Part shown: one piece after another, positions 29,143 through 38,433 of the stretch
Layout of the letters: each line of letters starts with the position of its first letter
Numbering within the stretch: position 1 is the stretch's first letter
From: Helicostylum pulchrum
Lineage: Eukaryota > Mucoromycota > Mucoromycetes > Mucorales > Mucoraceae
Assembly (NCBI GenBank): GCA_025677825.1
Contig: JAIXMO010000023.1
Coordinates: forward strand, 310,001 to 374,000
Length of the DNA stretch: 64,000 bases
Reading direction: 5' to 3'
Notes under the pieces: generated by a model
What the model was told of the DNA's origin: nothing
What the model saw: the letters and a program-made list of their open reading frames with translations, nothing else
Databases searched by the model: none
Program-made: the position numbers and the translations under genes

Positions 29143-30122
29143 ATGACCATAAACATTAAGAATACGTACGTGTATATATTAGACAAGATTAGTCCTTGTT
29201 ATTAATCATTAATCAATCGTTTAGATCTAAAAGGGTAACTACAGAACCCGTAGCCAACTCTCAAGTGAGTGCCAGAGCAAATATTTTTGAACAAGATGTT
29301 GTCGACGAGGAAGCTGTCAAAGAAGATTCTGAAAGAATGGATGCCATGATGCGTCAATTGATGGGTGGTAATGATGATGATGACGAAGAAGAAGAGGAAG
29401 TAGAAGGTAAACTTTTATTCTATTTTGTTTTGTTACCTGCACCGAAAAAAAAAATATAAATATATAAAAACATCATTTTAGAAGCTAAAGATATGGAAGA
29501 CGTGAAGGAGGAGGGACAACAAGAAGAATTCGTATTTAACTTATTTGCTAGTCAAACTATTGCCAAAGTAAATATTGCAGATGATAAGGACACTACAGAT
29601 GATTGGGCTCAAGCCGTTGCAGATCAACAGGTATACGAATTTGATGAAACAGAACCCGAGTTTGTTGCTCGTGTTAAAGAAGCAGCGATCGATTTTGATA
29701 CTATCATGAAACAATCAACTACGCCATATCCTGCATTACGTTTCCCTCGTCGTATTATCCATATTTTATCACCTGAGGAAGAGGCCAAGAAGACTTCGAC
29801 CGAGAAGAAGGTCACTAAGAAGAGAAAGAGTAAGAAATGTCGTGATTTCGAAAAGGCTGTCAAGTCAGGAAAGATCATATTAAAGCCTAATATGAGAGAC
29901 CCTAAAACACCTGATGGATGGCCTGGATGGCCTGGTGCTCGCACTCCCGTAGCCATTATTGACTACGATGCTACAAAGAAGAGAGTCAATAGCTCTCGAG
30001 GTGGTCGCGGTGGCGCCAGAGGAAGAGGTATTATGAGAGGAAGTAGTCGTGGTGGAAGTGGAGGTGTCATGAGAGGAAATAGCCGTGGTGGAAGCGGAGG
30101 TATGATGAGTAGAACTTTTTAG
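29143..30122 (+). CDS. Conserved acidic protein with RGG-box tail (possibly DUF2052-like)
   Basis: Exons 29143-29165, 29225-29406 and 29482-30122 give 281 residues. The protein has an acidic region (GGNDDDDEEEEEVE), a conserved-looking core (EEFVFNLFASQTIAKVNI ... YPALRFPRRIIHIL), a Lys-rich stretch (EKKVTKKRKSKKCRDFEKAV), the block DPKTPDGWPGWPGARTPV, and an RGG/GGR tail rich in Arg, Gly and Ser. The core resembles the F-x-LF...K-V pattern I associate with the fungal/animal DUF2052 family, but this is from memory and weak. RGG tails usually bind RNA and are methylated. A nuclear RNA-related role is an inference only. Confidence 0.7.
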
Positions 30123-31006
30123 TATATAAAAAATATCCTATTGTATTCAGCAAATGTGAAATATTGTAATTTCAGACATAAAATAAAATAAAATAAAGAT
30201 TGGGAAAAAAACGATTAAAATAGTTTGAGAGTGCATATATGTAGTGTGTTATACTTGTGAAGGTGCATCATATGCTTTCTCTACTATTATGTATAGGTCC
30301 TTCACCCCTCTTCTTGTTCATTTTTCTGTTTATATATTAAAAGCAGGAAAAGCGTAGGTTTAACATTAATTTAATCAGAGGTAGCAGCGAATCTGAAGAG
30401 AGGACCTCAATTGTTGTTTTTTTAAAAAAAAAACCGTTCTTAGATCGTAAAAACCTAAAAACTATATCACTACTTTATCTAACTAAAATTGTATTAATAA
30501 TTAGTCTAGTAATAGTTACCTAAAAAGATACTTGCATTCGCGATATATTCTATTTTTTTTCTGTCGCTATACGTAGCACCAAATAACATGCAAATTGCTC
30601 AATCCCTAGTTATTGTAGGCATTATAAACAAGTAACAATGAAAAGATTTTTTTTTTTGTAAAAGTAGTTTTTATTTCTACAAATGTACCATTATTTTCTA
30701 GTACCAAACTGAACCCTATTGAGATAACTGAATCTCACAATAGAGTATTTGTTTGTTTCTGAATATATGCTTTTCCTAAACGGTAAGATAGTCGTCACAT
30801 TTCGACTTTACTTTATTGGTTGAAAAATTATACTTTTTACACGGGAAAAAATTGGTATAAAAATAAAATCTTAGTGCAAAATTTGAATCGATTCGTTTTT
30901 ACACATCTTAATTTAAAAGGTAAACTTTTGGATCCATCCATTATAAAAAATATCATCCATCCATCCATCCATTATACTAATATGAGTTACATGTTAATAG
31001 TTTACT
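30123..31006. other. EF-1alpha upstream region
   Basis: No gene. Tandem CATC repeats (30954-30972) lie about 40 bases before the EF-1alpha start, probably in its 5' leader or core promoter. The rest is AT-rich. Confidence 0.55.
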
Positions 31007-31076
31007 ATGGGTAAAGAGAAGACTCACGTTAACGTCGTCGTCATCGGTCACGTCGATTCCGTAAGTGGCCCTTTTA

Positions 31077-31118
<42 letters not shown>

Positions 31119-32672
31119 AACCTGAAAAAAAAATATTAACGTTTTTTTTTAATAGGGTAAATCTACCACTACTGGTCATTTGATTTATAAGTGTGGTGGT
31201 ATTGATAAGCGTACCATCGAAAAGTTCGAGAAGGAAGCTGCTGAACTCGGTAAGGGTTCTTTCAAGTACGCCTGGGTTCTTGATAAGCTTAAGGCTGAAC
31301 GTGAGCGTGGTATCACCATTGATATCGCTCTCTGGAAGTTCGAGACCCCCAAGTATATGGTTACTGTTATTGATGCTCCCGGCCATCGTGATTTCATCAA
31401 GAACATGATTACTGGTACTTCTCAAGCTGATTGTGCTATTCTTATTATTGCCGGTGGTACTGGTGAGTTCGAAGCTGGTATTTCCAAGGATGGTCAAACC
31501 CGTGAGCACGCTCTTCTTGCTTTCACCTTGGGTGTCCGTCAATTGATTGTCGCTATTAACAAGATGGATACCACCAAGTGGTCCGAAGCTCGTTATACCG
31601 AAATTGTCAAGGAAGTTTCTTCTTTCATCAAGAAGATTGGTTTCAACCCCAAGTCTGTTCCTTTCGTTCCCATCTCCGGATGGCACGGTGATAACATGTT
31701 GGAAGAATCCAAGAACATGGGTTGGTTCAAGGGATGGACCAAGGAGACCAAGGCCGGTTCCAAGACTGGTAAGACTCTTCTTGAGGCCATTGATGCCATT
31801 GAGCCCCCTGTCCGTCCTTCCGATAAGCCTCTCCGTCTTCCCCTCCAAGATGTTTACAAGATTGGTGGTATCGGTACAGTTCCCGTCGGTCGTGTCGAGA
31901 CCGGTATTATCAAGGCTGGTATGGTTGTTAACTTTGCCCCCGCTGCTGTCACCACTGAAGTTAAGTCCGTTGAAATGCATCACGAAACTTTAACTGAAGG
32001 TCTTCCCGGAGATAACGTTGGTTTCAACGTCAAGAACGTTTCCGTCAAGGATATCCGTCGTGGTAACGTCTGTTCCGATTCCAAGAACGATCCCGCCAAG
32101 GAAGCCGGTTCTTTCACTGCTCAAGTTATTATCTTGAACCATCCCGGTCAAATCTCCAACGGTTACTCTCCCGTCCTCGATTGTCACACCGCTCATATTG
32201 CCTGTAAGTTCGCTGAACTTATCGAAAAGATTGATCGTCGTTCCGGTAAGAAGGTAAAGTATCACTATAAATTTTTTATTTCGTCGGAATTTTAAAAGAA
32301 ATTTCAAGCCTGTAATTTTTTCGTCGGAACTTTAAAAAAATAAGCTTGAAATTTTCTTCTTTCTTCATTTCTTTAACATACATCTTTGATGTACTTCTTC
32401 CAAAACGTTGTAATACCTCTTCTAACTCTCTTTACCAAACCTCCTAGATGGAAGATGCTCCTAAGTTTGTGAAGTCTGGTGATTCTGCTATCGTCAAGAT
32501 GATTCCTTCCAAGCCTATGTGTGTTGAAGCTTATACCGATTATCCTCCTCTTGGTCGTTTCGCTGTCCGTGATATGCGTCAAACTGTCGCTGTCGGTGTC
32601 ATCAAGGCCGTTGAGAAGGTCGATAAGGCCGGTAAGGTTACCAAGGCTGCTGTCAAGGCTGCCAAGAAGTAA
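31007..32672 (+). CDS. TEF1: Translation elongation factor EF-1alpha
   Basis: GTPase that delivers aminoacyl-tRNA to the ribosome. Exons 31007-31060, 31156-32253 and 32448-32672 give 458 residues, the usual length. The P-loop GHVDSGKST is interrupted by intron 1 between Ser and Gly. Switch [22 protein letters not shown], the NKMD guanine motif, and the C-terminal [20 protein letters not shown] are all present. Sequence and codon choice match mucoralean EF-1alpha as I know it, and support the taxonomic call. Intron 1 has a (TA)n tract; intron 2 is long (194 nt). Confidence 0.98.
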
Positions 32673-32720
32673 ATTGCTTTAACCAGTAGCTTATCATGAA
32701 GAAGTAAAAAAAAAATTTTT

Positions 32721-33072
32721 TTTACTTTTTGTACTATTAAATAAAGATATTAGTGATTTTTATATATTTTATTCTTTTTTTTTTGGTTTTCCTAAAAGTG
32801 CAAGTGTTGCAGAACATGTCCAACTTTATATTTTTTGTATTAATTGTATTTTTTGGAAAGTTAGTCTTTGTGCAAGTCTTGGCGGTATGATTTTTATTTT
32901 TACTTTTTACAATTGAATAAAAATAAAAGTGATTCTTCAAAACTAATTTTTTTTTGGCTTTTACAAGAGTGTTCATGTTGTAGTACATCCCCAACTTTTT
33001 ATTTTTTGTACTTGTCACTTGTTTTCAAAAGTTTAGCTTTGCATAACTTTTTGCAGTACGAATATTTTTGTG
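32721..33072 (+). repeat. Diverged tandem duplication of the TEF1 3' flank
   Basis: Two copies of about 172-177 bp lie head to tail, roughly 32721-32897 and 32898-33072. Shared landmarks occur in the same order in both: a TACTTTTT/ATAAA block (32723 and 32901), the TTTTGG box (32781 and 32952), a CCAACTTT-TATTTTTTGTA box (32820 and 32992), and a CAGTACG/GCGGTATGA box. The copies are clearly diverged. The unit includes an AATAAA-type signal, so the polyadenylation region may be doubled. Confidence 0.75.
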
Positions 33073-33487
33073 TTTTTTTTTTCGCAAAAGTTAATGGGTC
33101 TTTGCGTTTGTCACTAATAAGTCGTTCTTCAAAGCATCATTAAAGCTGACACCACTTATATTATACCTTTGGCAAGGCACCGCCGACATTTCATCTCTGA
33201 CATTGTACCTTTTTCATTTCGTTCTGTTCTTTTTAACTTTTAATGAGCGTCTTTAATGTTATTTATGGAGAAAATTACAGTGCTATTAAGACTAGTAACC
33301 GGGTGGCTGCGAAGTAATGTACTTAAATTTAATTCCACCAGAGAATTCAATTAATATTAGTGTTAATTTTTTATCTTTTACACTGAAGCCGGCTCCATCC
33401 CATTTCCGATTTTGGGTCCTGTGAGTACGAACCTCGTACCTAGGGTAGGAGAGCCATTATTCGTATATATCGAAGTAATGTAATAAT

Positions 33488-34079
33488 TGATAACTACCAT
33501 ATGAGGCCAATTACATCATGAACATCAAGAAATAGGTCATTAAGAATGATGATAGTGGTATTAACAGCAGCAGTCCTTTCTAATTGCTTGCCCAATAATG
33601 GATTTAAAAGACTATACATTAAATTCAAACTACAAGAAAGAAAGAAAAAATGGTTAAATGAGCACTTTGTAAACAAAAGGATTACCTACTAATGCATAGA
33701 TAGAGTTTCAATGAAGTTAGCTTCATGCATCTCCATCAGGTCGAAGTCTTCAGTTTCACCCATTTGTTTTCGTATGACTTTTCTTATTTTGCTTGAGCTT
33801 GCCAACACAACCACGTACAAAACAACATCGATTTCATTGTCGTACTCGTACTCTTCTTCGATAGCAGAAACAGGAGTCTTCTGCAAGACTCGTTGAGACT
33901 CTGAGAAATAATGCCCTTTTCCCTTTAAGTGAGGGAATGTAACCTTGTCACGAAGAGATCTGAAAGCCAAGAGTGACAACCTGTTTCTTTTTTTTCTGTT
34001 GGATACTTTAAAAATATCATTTCCGCTCAAGACTTGCTTCATCCATGCGTACGATGCTTCGTTGAAAGTCCTAATATCG
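33488..34079 (-). pseudogene. Truncated orphan gene, 3' two exons only
   Basis: Not recognised. Two exons splice well: about 34079-33702, then 33640-33488, joined at a donor GTAGGTAATCC and an acceptor CTTTCTTGTAG. The protein part includes MKQVLSGNDIFKVSNRKKRN, VSAIEEEYEYDNEIDVVLYV, ETLSMHYLNLMYSLLNPLLG and IIILNDLFLDVHDVIGLIW. The 5' edge of the first exon is preceded by a convincing acceptor (TTTCTTGCAG), which implies a lost or unseen upstream exon. No open minus-strand frame exists upstream, where an opposite-strand ORF begins. I call it a 5'-truncated member of a lineage-specific family. A short intact gene starting at MKQVL (34042) is the alternative. Confidence 0.45.
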
Positions 34080-34129
34080 TCTGCAAGAAATGAAAAAAAA
34101 AAAAAAAACAGAATTAAATCTTTTCAATC

Positions 34130-34918
34130 TTACTGAAGCCGCCACTAGTTTATTAACGAAAGTTGAACAATCGGTTGTATTTCGTAGAAGCAAGACTACG
34201 CTTCTGGGTTCGCTATTGCTTCAGATACATCATCAGATGAAGAAGATGAAATTACTTATGAAGAAAACCAACTTGCAGAGAGTCAAAGTTTACCACTTCC
34301 TGACGATGATGCCGTCATGGATTGTAAGTTCTAAATATACTTCTAAATCTCTTCAAATTTGCAACCTAATTTTTATTTCTTTATTTTTAAGCATTTGCAA
34401 CTGATTCAACGTTAGATTTAAGATATATTGATATTCAACGTCTTATTGAATCAGTAGCAAGACCTGTAGTCAGGAATCTGTGTCATTAGTGCTTTGAAGA
34501 TATGAATGATAACAAAGAGTATGAAGGTCCACTTACGTTAGGAAAGCATCTTTTCGATAGTCAAGCTTCAAGATTCTCCTGGCCTGGAAAAACCAGCGGA
34601 AAACAAAGAATACATTGTAATACGGAGACGTGGATTCGGCAGAAGGTCCCAAGAATTCTAGAAGACGGAAAATTGCGTTGCCCTTTGGCCCACTGCAGTT
34701 TTCGTACTGGTAAACAGAATGCGTTTACGTCGAACCTTCATTTAAAACACCAACCGGAAGCTCCAAGGGACCTTGACATTGAACATAGTATGGAGAGAGT
34801 ACGGGAATACTTCAGACAGTATTTTAACGGTTTCGAAATGCCGTTAGAATTCTCTAATTGGCTCAAGGCTAGCAGGGACGAAGCTATCGCTAGAAATAGA
34901 GCAATAAGGGTATAAAGA
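34130..34918 (+). pseudogene. Zinc-finger-like orphan with an internal stop
   Basis: Not recognised. Reading from about 34200 gives an acidic stretch (ASDTSSDEEDEITYEENQLA), an intron with good borders (donor 34325, acceptor near 34391), then LDLRYIDIQRLIESVARPVV. An in-frame TAG follows (34486-34488), after which the same frame runs from 34489 to 34915. The downstream part contains Cx4C...Hx2H (CPLAHCSFRT ... SNLHLKH), like a degenerate C2H2 finger, and a tail EFSNWLKASRDEAIARNRAI. The stop suggests a broken gene. If transcription starts after it, the Met at 34502 would give a 137-residue protein. Confidence 0.45.
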
Positions 34919-35730
34919 AAACAAAAACGCTAATAAAAAAGCAGAGTAATATAAGAATATAAGATATAAGCTTTGTTTAAAAAGATGAACCTATATATGT
35001 ATAAAATACTTACTTACTGGTGCACATAGTTAATAAAAATGAAAAAGAGAAAGAAAAGAAAAGTGATTAACTATTCTAGAATAAATAGTAGGTTGATAGA
35101 ATGGAGGTGACTTTCATAAAATAGGGGACGTGATTTACGTACAACATTTTAAAAAATGCCGTTCCAGCTTGTTTCAAACAGAAAGCTAAAGCTTGGTATT
35201 TTTATTAAAAACATCATTACGGTATTGTCTATTTTTTACCTTAAAATATTATCATCAAACCATCTATACTTTTTAAAGGAGCTTATATCTTAAATCTTAT
35301 ATTCGCGCATTTTTTTTTAAGAGTTGAAAAAAAAAGTAGCTTACAATAATTGAGCGGATCTCATGGCCCTGTGCCAGCTTATACCCGGCTTTAGGAAGAG
35401 CCGTATCCTTTTGTAGTTACAGATATAAAGAAAACAAAAATGTTTATTATAGAGGTACGTGTTTCATTCTAATCCAGACGCATCTTACTGTTACTGGATA
35501 ATCCCAACTCTGAAAAACTCCCACCTTATTTCGTAGCTTCAAATGTTTAAAAAAAACTTGACCCTGGGTAGGTTTGTGGAAAACCAAAGAAAGAAAAACC
35601 AAGCGTTCTTTTAAAATATAAAGTCACACTAAAAAAAAAGGTTAAAGCATTAAGTCTACCTCAAGGAGCCCTGTTTCTGTCAAGGGTTAATTTTCTTGCT
35701 TTCTTTCGCTTTTAAATTAATAAAAAAAAG
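34919..35730. other. Intergenic region upstream of MGE1
   Basis: No gene or RNA gene recognised in 812 bases. The last 30 bases before the ATG are A-rich, as is usual for fungal leaders. Confidence 0.5.
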
Positions 35731-36481
35731 ATGCTCTCGGTTTCCGTTTTTAGAAATGCTGCTGTTATGTCAGTTAGACGTACAGCTGCCTTAAGTACTG
35801 TTGCTCGTCGTGCTTATACTACTGGTAAAGAAGAAACTCCCAAGGAAACTAAAGAAGAAGCTAAGGTTGAAGTTGAATTATCGGAAGATATTAAAAAGAT
35901 GTTGGCTGAAAAGGATAAGAAAATTTCCGAACTTCAGGTACATATAAAGAGAGAGAGAAAGAGAAAGAGAGAAAGAAAGAGAGATAACGTATGTATTAAC
36001 GTACTTAACTTAGGACGCTTATCTTCGTTGTCTTGCTGACCAAGAGAATGTTCGTGAACGTAGTCGTAAAGAAATTGCCAGTACCAAGGAGTTTGCTATT
36101 CAAAAGTTTGCCAAGGATCTTTTAGATACAGTTGATATTTTAAATATGGCCTTGACAGCCGTTCCCGATGAATTGCGCGAAAAGAACTCATCATCTGAAC
36201 TTATCAAGGACGCTGAAAAGGTATTTGATCAATTAACAAACTTGTATACTGGTGTGTCTATGACCGAGACAGAGCTTGTAAGAGCTTTAAAGCGTCATGG
36301 TGTTGAACGTGAGAACCCAGAGGGTGATGCTTTCGATCCTAACAAGCATCAAGCTCTTTTCCAAGCACCCATGCCTGGTAAGGAAGCTGGTACTATTTTT
36401 GCGGTTCAAAAGATGGGTTATACCTTGAAGGGTCGTGTCCTTCGTCCTGCTCAAGTCGGTGTTGTTGCTGATTCCCAATAA
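35731..36481 (+). CDS. MGE1: Mitochondrial GrpE, nucleotide exchange factor of Hsp70
   Basis: Co-chaperone that releases ADP from mitochondrial Hsp70 during import and folding. Exons 35731-35937 and 36014-36481 give 224 residues. It has an Arg-rich presequence (VRRTAALSTVARRAYTTGKE), an acidic linker, the long dimerising helix (YLRCLADQENVRERSRKEIA), and the beta-wing domain ending GYTLKGRVLRPAQVGVV, which is the GrpE signature. The intron contains a GA-rich purine run (35945-35983). The 3' flank is unusually C/T-rich (36483-36540). Confidence 0.95.
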
Positions 36482-36620
36482 TTTCTTTCTCCTCCCCCCC
36501 TCCCCTCTGTAATATCATCCCCCCTCCTCCTCCTCCTTTACATATACAAAATATATTTTCCTTTTTCAATCATAATAAAATAAACTTGTATTATAGTATA
36601 AAATATCGTTATTTTCTTTG

Positions 36621-37084
36621 TTACATGTAAATAGCTAAAGTAAACGTTCCTTCATTACGAATCACTACTTGACTAGAAAAAAAAGTAAACTGAGTATAGC
36701 AATCCCTTTCTTTTGATTGGATACTTACTTGTTTTCGTATTCAACATTAATTGTTGGGCATTCTACTTTATCTTCTTGTGTATTTTCCAAATTACGTGCT
36801 GTATTGGCTATAGAGGTGATAAAGGCTGAAGACTCAGGTTTAGCGATACCACGAACTAAGAGGATACATAAAATTGATATAAGCGTTCCTATTCTCTCTT
36901 TTTTTTTCTTTTGTTACCTCCCAAACAAAGTCCCTTTTCGTCAGCTACCAAAACACCCTTCACGCCTTCTTTATTCGCTCTATACATATTTTTTTAAAAA
37001 CACTAGTTATTTTTTAAGGCATGCATTTTCCAAGTTTTATTTTAGTTACAAGTTATCGAGTGTAGATATTAATTCAGATTCCAT
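36621..37084 (-). CDS. LAMTOR5-like (HBXIP) Ragulator subunit
   Basis: Small roadblock-fold protein; its animal relative is a Ragulator subunit that anchors Rag GTPases at the lysosome for TORC1 signalling. Four short exons can be joined: MESELISTLDNL, then ANKEGVKGVLVADEKGLCLG, then VRGIAKPESSAFITSIANTA ... CPTINVEYENK, then VVIRNEGTFTLAIYM and stop. The GVLVADEKGLCLG...RG block and the closing beta strand match LAMTOR5 in order and spacing. Length is about 90 residues, the family size. Such short spliced genes are easy to miss. The gene is convergent with MGE1, 139 bases apart. Confidence 0.8.
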
Positions 37085-37560
37085 ATTGTAATGTAAAGTA
37101 GAAGAAGGGAATGAAAAAAAAAAATGAAAAAAAAGGTGTACGAAGAAATAAATAAGCTTTTTTTTTTTTTTTAATATGGACGTCATCATGCAACGTTAAA
37201 TATGATTTTCCTTTGATACATGTATTGCATTTACGCTTCTGGCATTTTACGTATATGCTATTATTTTTATGAGCGTATTTTTATTTGACAATAAAACTAG
37301 TAAACATTCTCTCCATTGCTTAAATCCGATTTATAAAAATTACTCGTAGAAACTCTGAAATGAAACGCATAATACATTATGAAGAAAGTATCTCATATTT
37401 ACAGATTTTTTGTGGATTTGGTAATCGTGTTTTTTTTTACTGCAAATTGTTATAGTAGGTAAGTAATACTTTGGAACGCATCAAGACAAAATAAAACGAC
37501 AACACTCAAGGGGCGAAAAGCTTTCTATCGACTGTAATGAGGAAAAGAGAAGAATGGGAC
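37085..37560. other. Intergenic region upstream of LAMTOR5-like gene
   Basis: No gene seen in 476 bases. AT-rich with T and A runs; the first part must contain the LAMTOR5-like promoter. Confidence 0.5.
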
Positions 37561-38130
37561 TATATCACTAAGGCCTAAGGGGGGCCGACCCTTATGTTCG
37601 ACATGGCTCCTAAGAGAGTTAGACAACGAATCCACCGCCCAGGATATACTAACTACTTATTTTGATAGGAAAAAAAGAAAGCATTAGATATTGGAAGCAT
37701 AGAGTTAATGAGAGTCGTTTTTCACCTTTACGAATGATCAATTATTCGTTACACAGACACAAAGTTAGGAATAGCGAAAAGAAAGGCGGTGAGCAGTAAT
37801 ACTCATAACATACAAAAAGTAATCCTTTTATGGAAGTGAACGAATATAAATAGTTTATGAATATAACACTTACGCCACTACTATGAGATTTTTTAACGGC
37901 GAGGCATCTTTCGGACATGGTTTTAACAAGCTTGTCAAGTGTTTCCTTGTCGATATGTAGCCATTCTTCCTGAATCACCTCTTCTAACTACTTAAGCGAG
38001 ATGGTGATTTTCGGCCAGCATAAAGTCCTGACCTAAACCTGATCAAAACGCTTCGGTATATTTTTGGAAGACGTATTGCCAAACATAGACATCTGCGTAC
38101 CTCGTTAATGAGCCAGTATGACTAGAAGCG
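37561..38130. mobile_element. Rearranged remnant of a Tc1/mariner-type transposon
   Basis: On the minus strand at 37984-37872, VIQEEWLHIDKETLDKLVKT followed by MSERCLAVKKSHSSG matches the C-terminal end of Tc1/mariner (DDE_3) transposases. Immediately adjacent, on the plus strand from 38004 to 38108, the reading FRPA(stop)SPDLNLIKTLRYIFGRRI is the catalytic-core block normally written WPAQSPDLNPIENLW..RR. In an intact element both would be on one strand with the SPDLNP block upstream, so a local inversion has occurred. A TAA replaces the expected Gln codon. A GC-rich stretch at 37574-37612 could be the remains of an end repeat. The element is dead. Confidence 0.65.
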
Positions 38131-38433
38131 CTGTAGACTTCAAATGACTCCTGCTGGTCCAGGTACTTTGATGCGTATGAACGATGTTGTATTCGCGTTA
38201 TTGTTAGGTATTTTTATTTTACACAAGTATCCAGATGTCTATAGTATATCAGGTGACTCTATCGATGTTCCCATGGCTTCTGCCAAAGAGAATTAATGAT
38301 ATACAGCCATAAAAAGACAAGCAGCTTGAAAGCTTCGTGACTTGCAACGCCATTTTATTTTTTTGTTAATAAAAAAAAACGTTTCTTTCTTTGTTTTTCT
38401 ATTTCTTTCTTTATACCTCTCCTTCTAAAAAAA
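38131..38433. other. Region between transposon remnant and BIR gene
   Basis: No supported gene. A short open stretch near 38150-38296 (PGTLMRMNDVVFALLLGIF in one frame) has no recognisable relative. CT-rich sequence just before 38434 looks like a promoter. Confidence 0.4.

Noticed and set aside
31048..31983. 311-codon minus-strand open frame opposite EF-1alpha
   Set aside because: Antisense shadow of the codon-biased EF-1alpha exon; it ends in the intron TA repeat and shows no family feature.
33380..33460. GC-rich palindromic-looking segment after EF-1alpha, considered as tRNA
   Set aside because: No cloverleaf could be drawn on either strand, and no conserved loop sequences are present.
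35340..35410. Possible tRNA- or 5S-like GC-rich patch
   Set aside because: No A/B box, T-loop or acceptor pairing could be found by eye; it reads as ordinary intergenic sequence.
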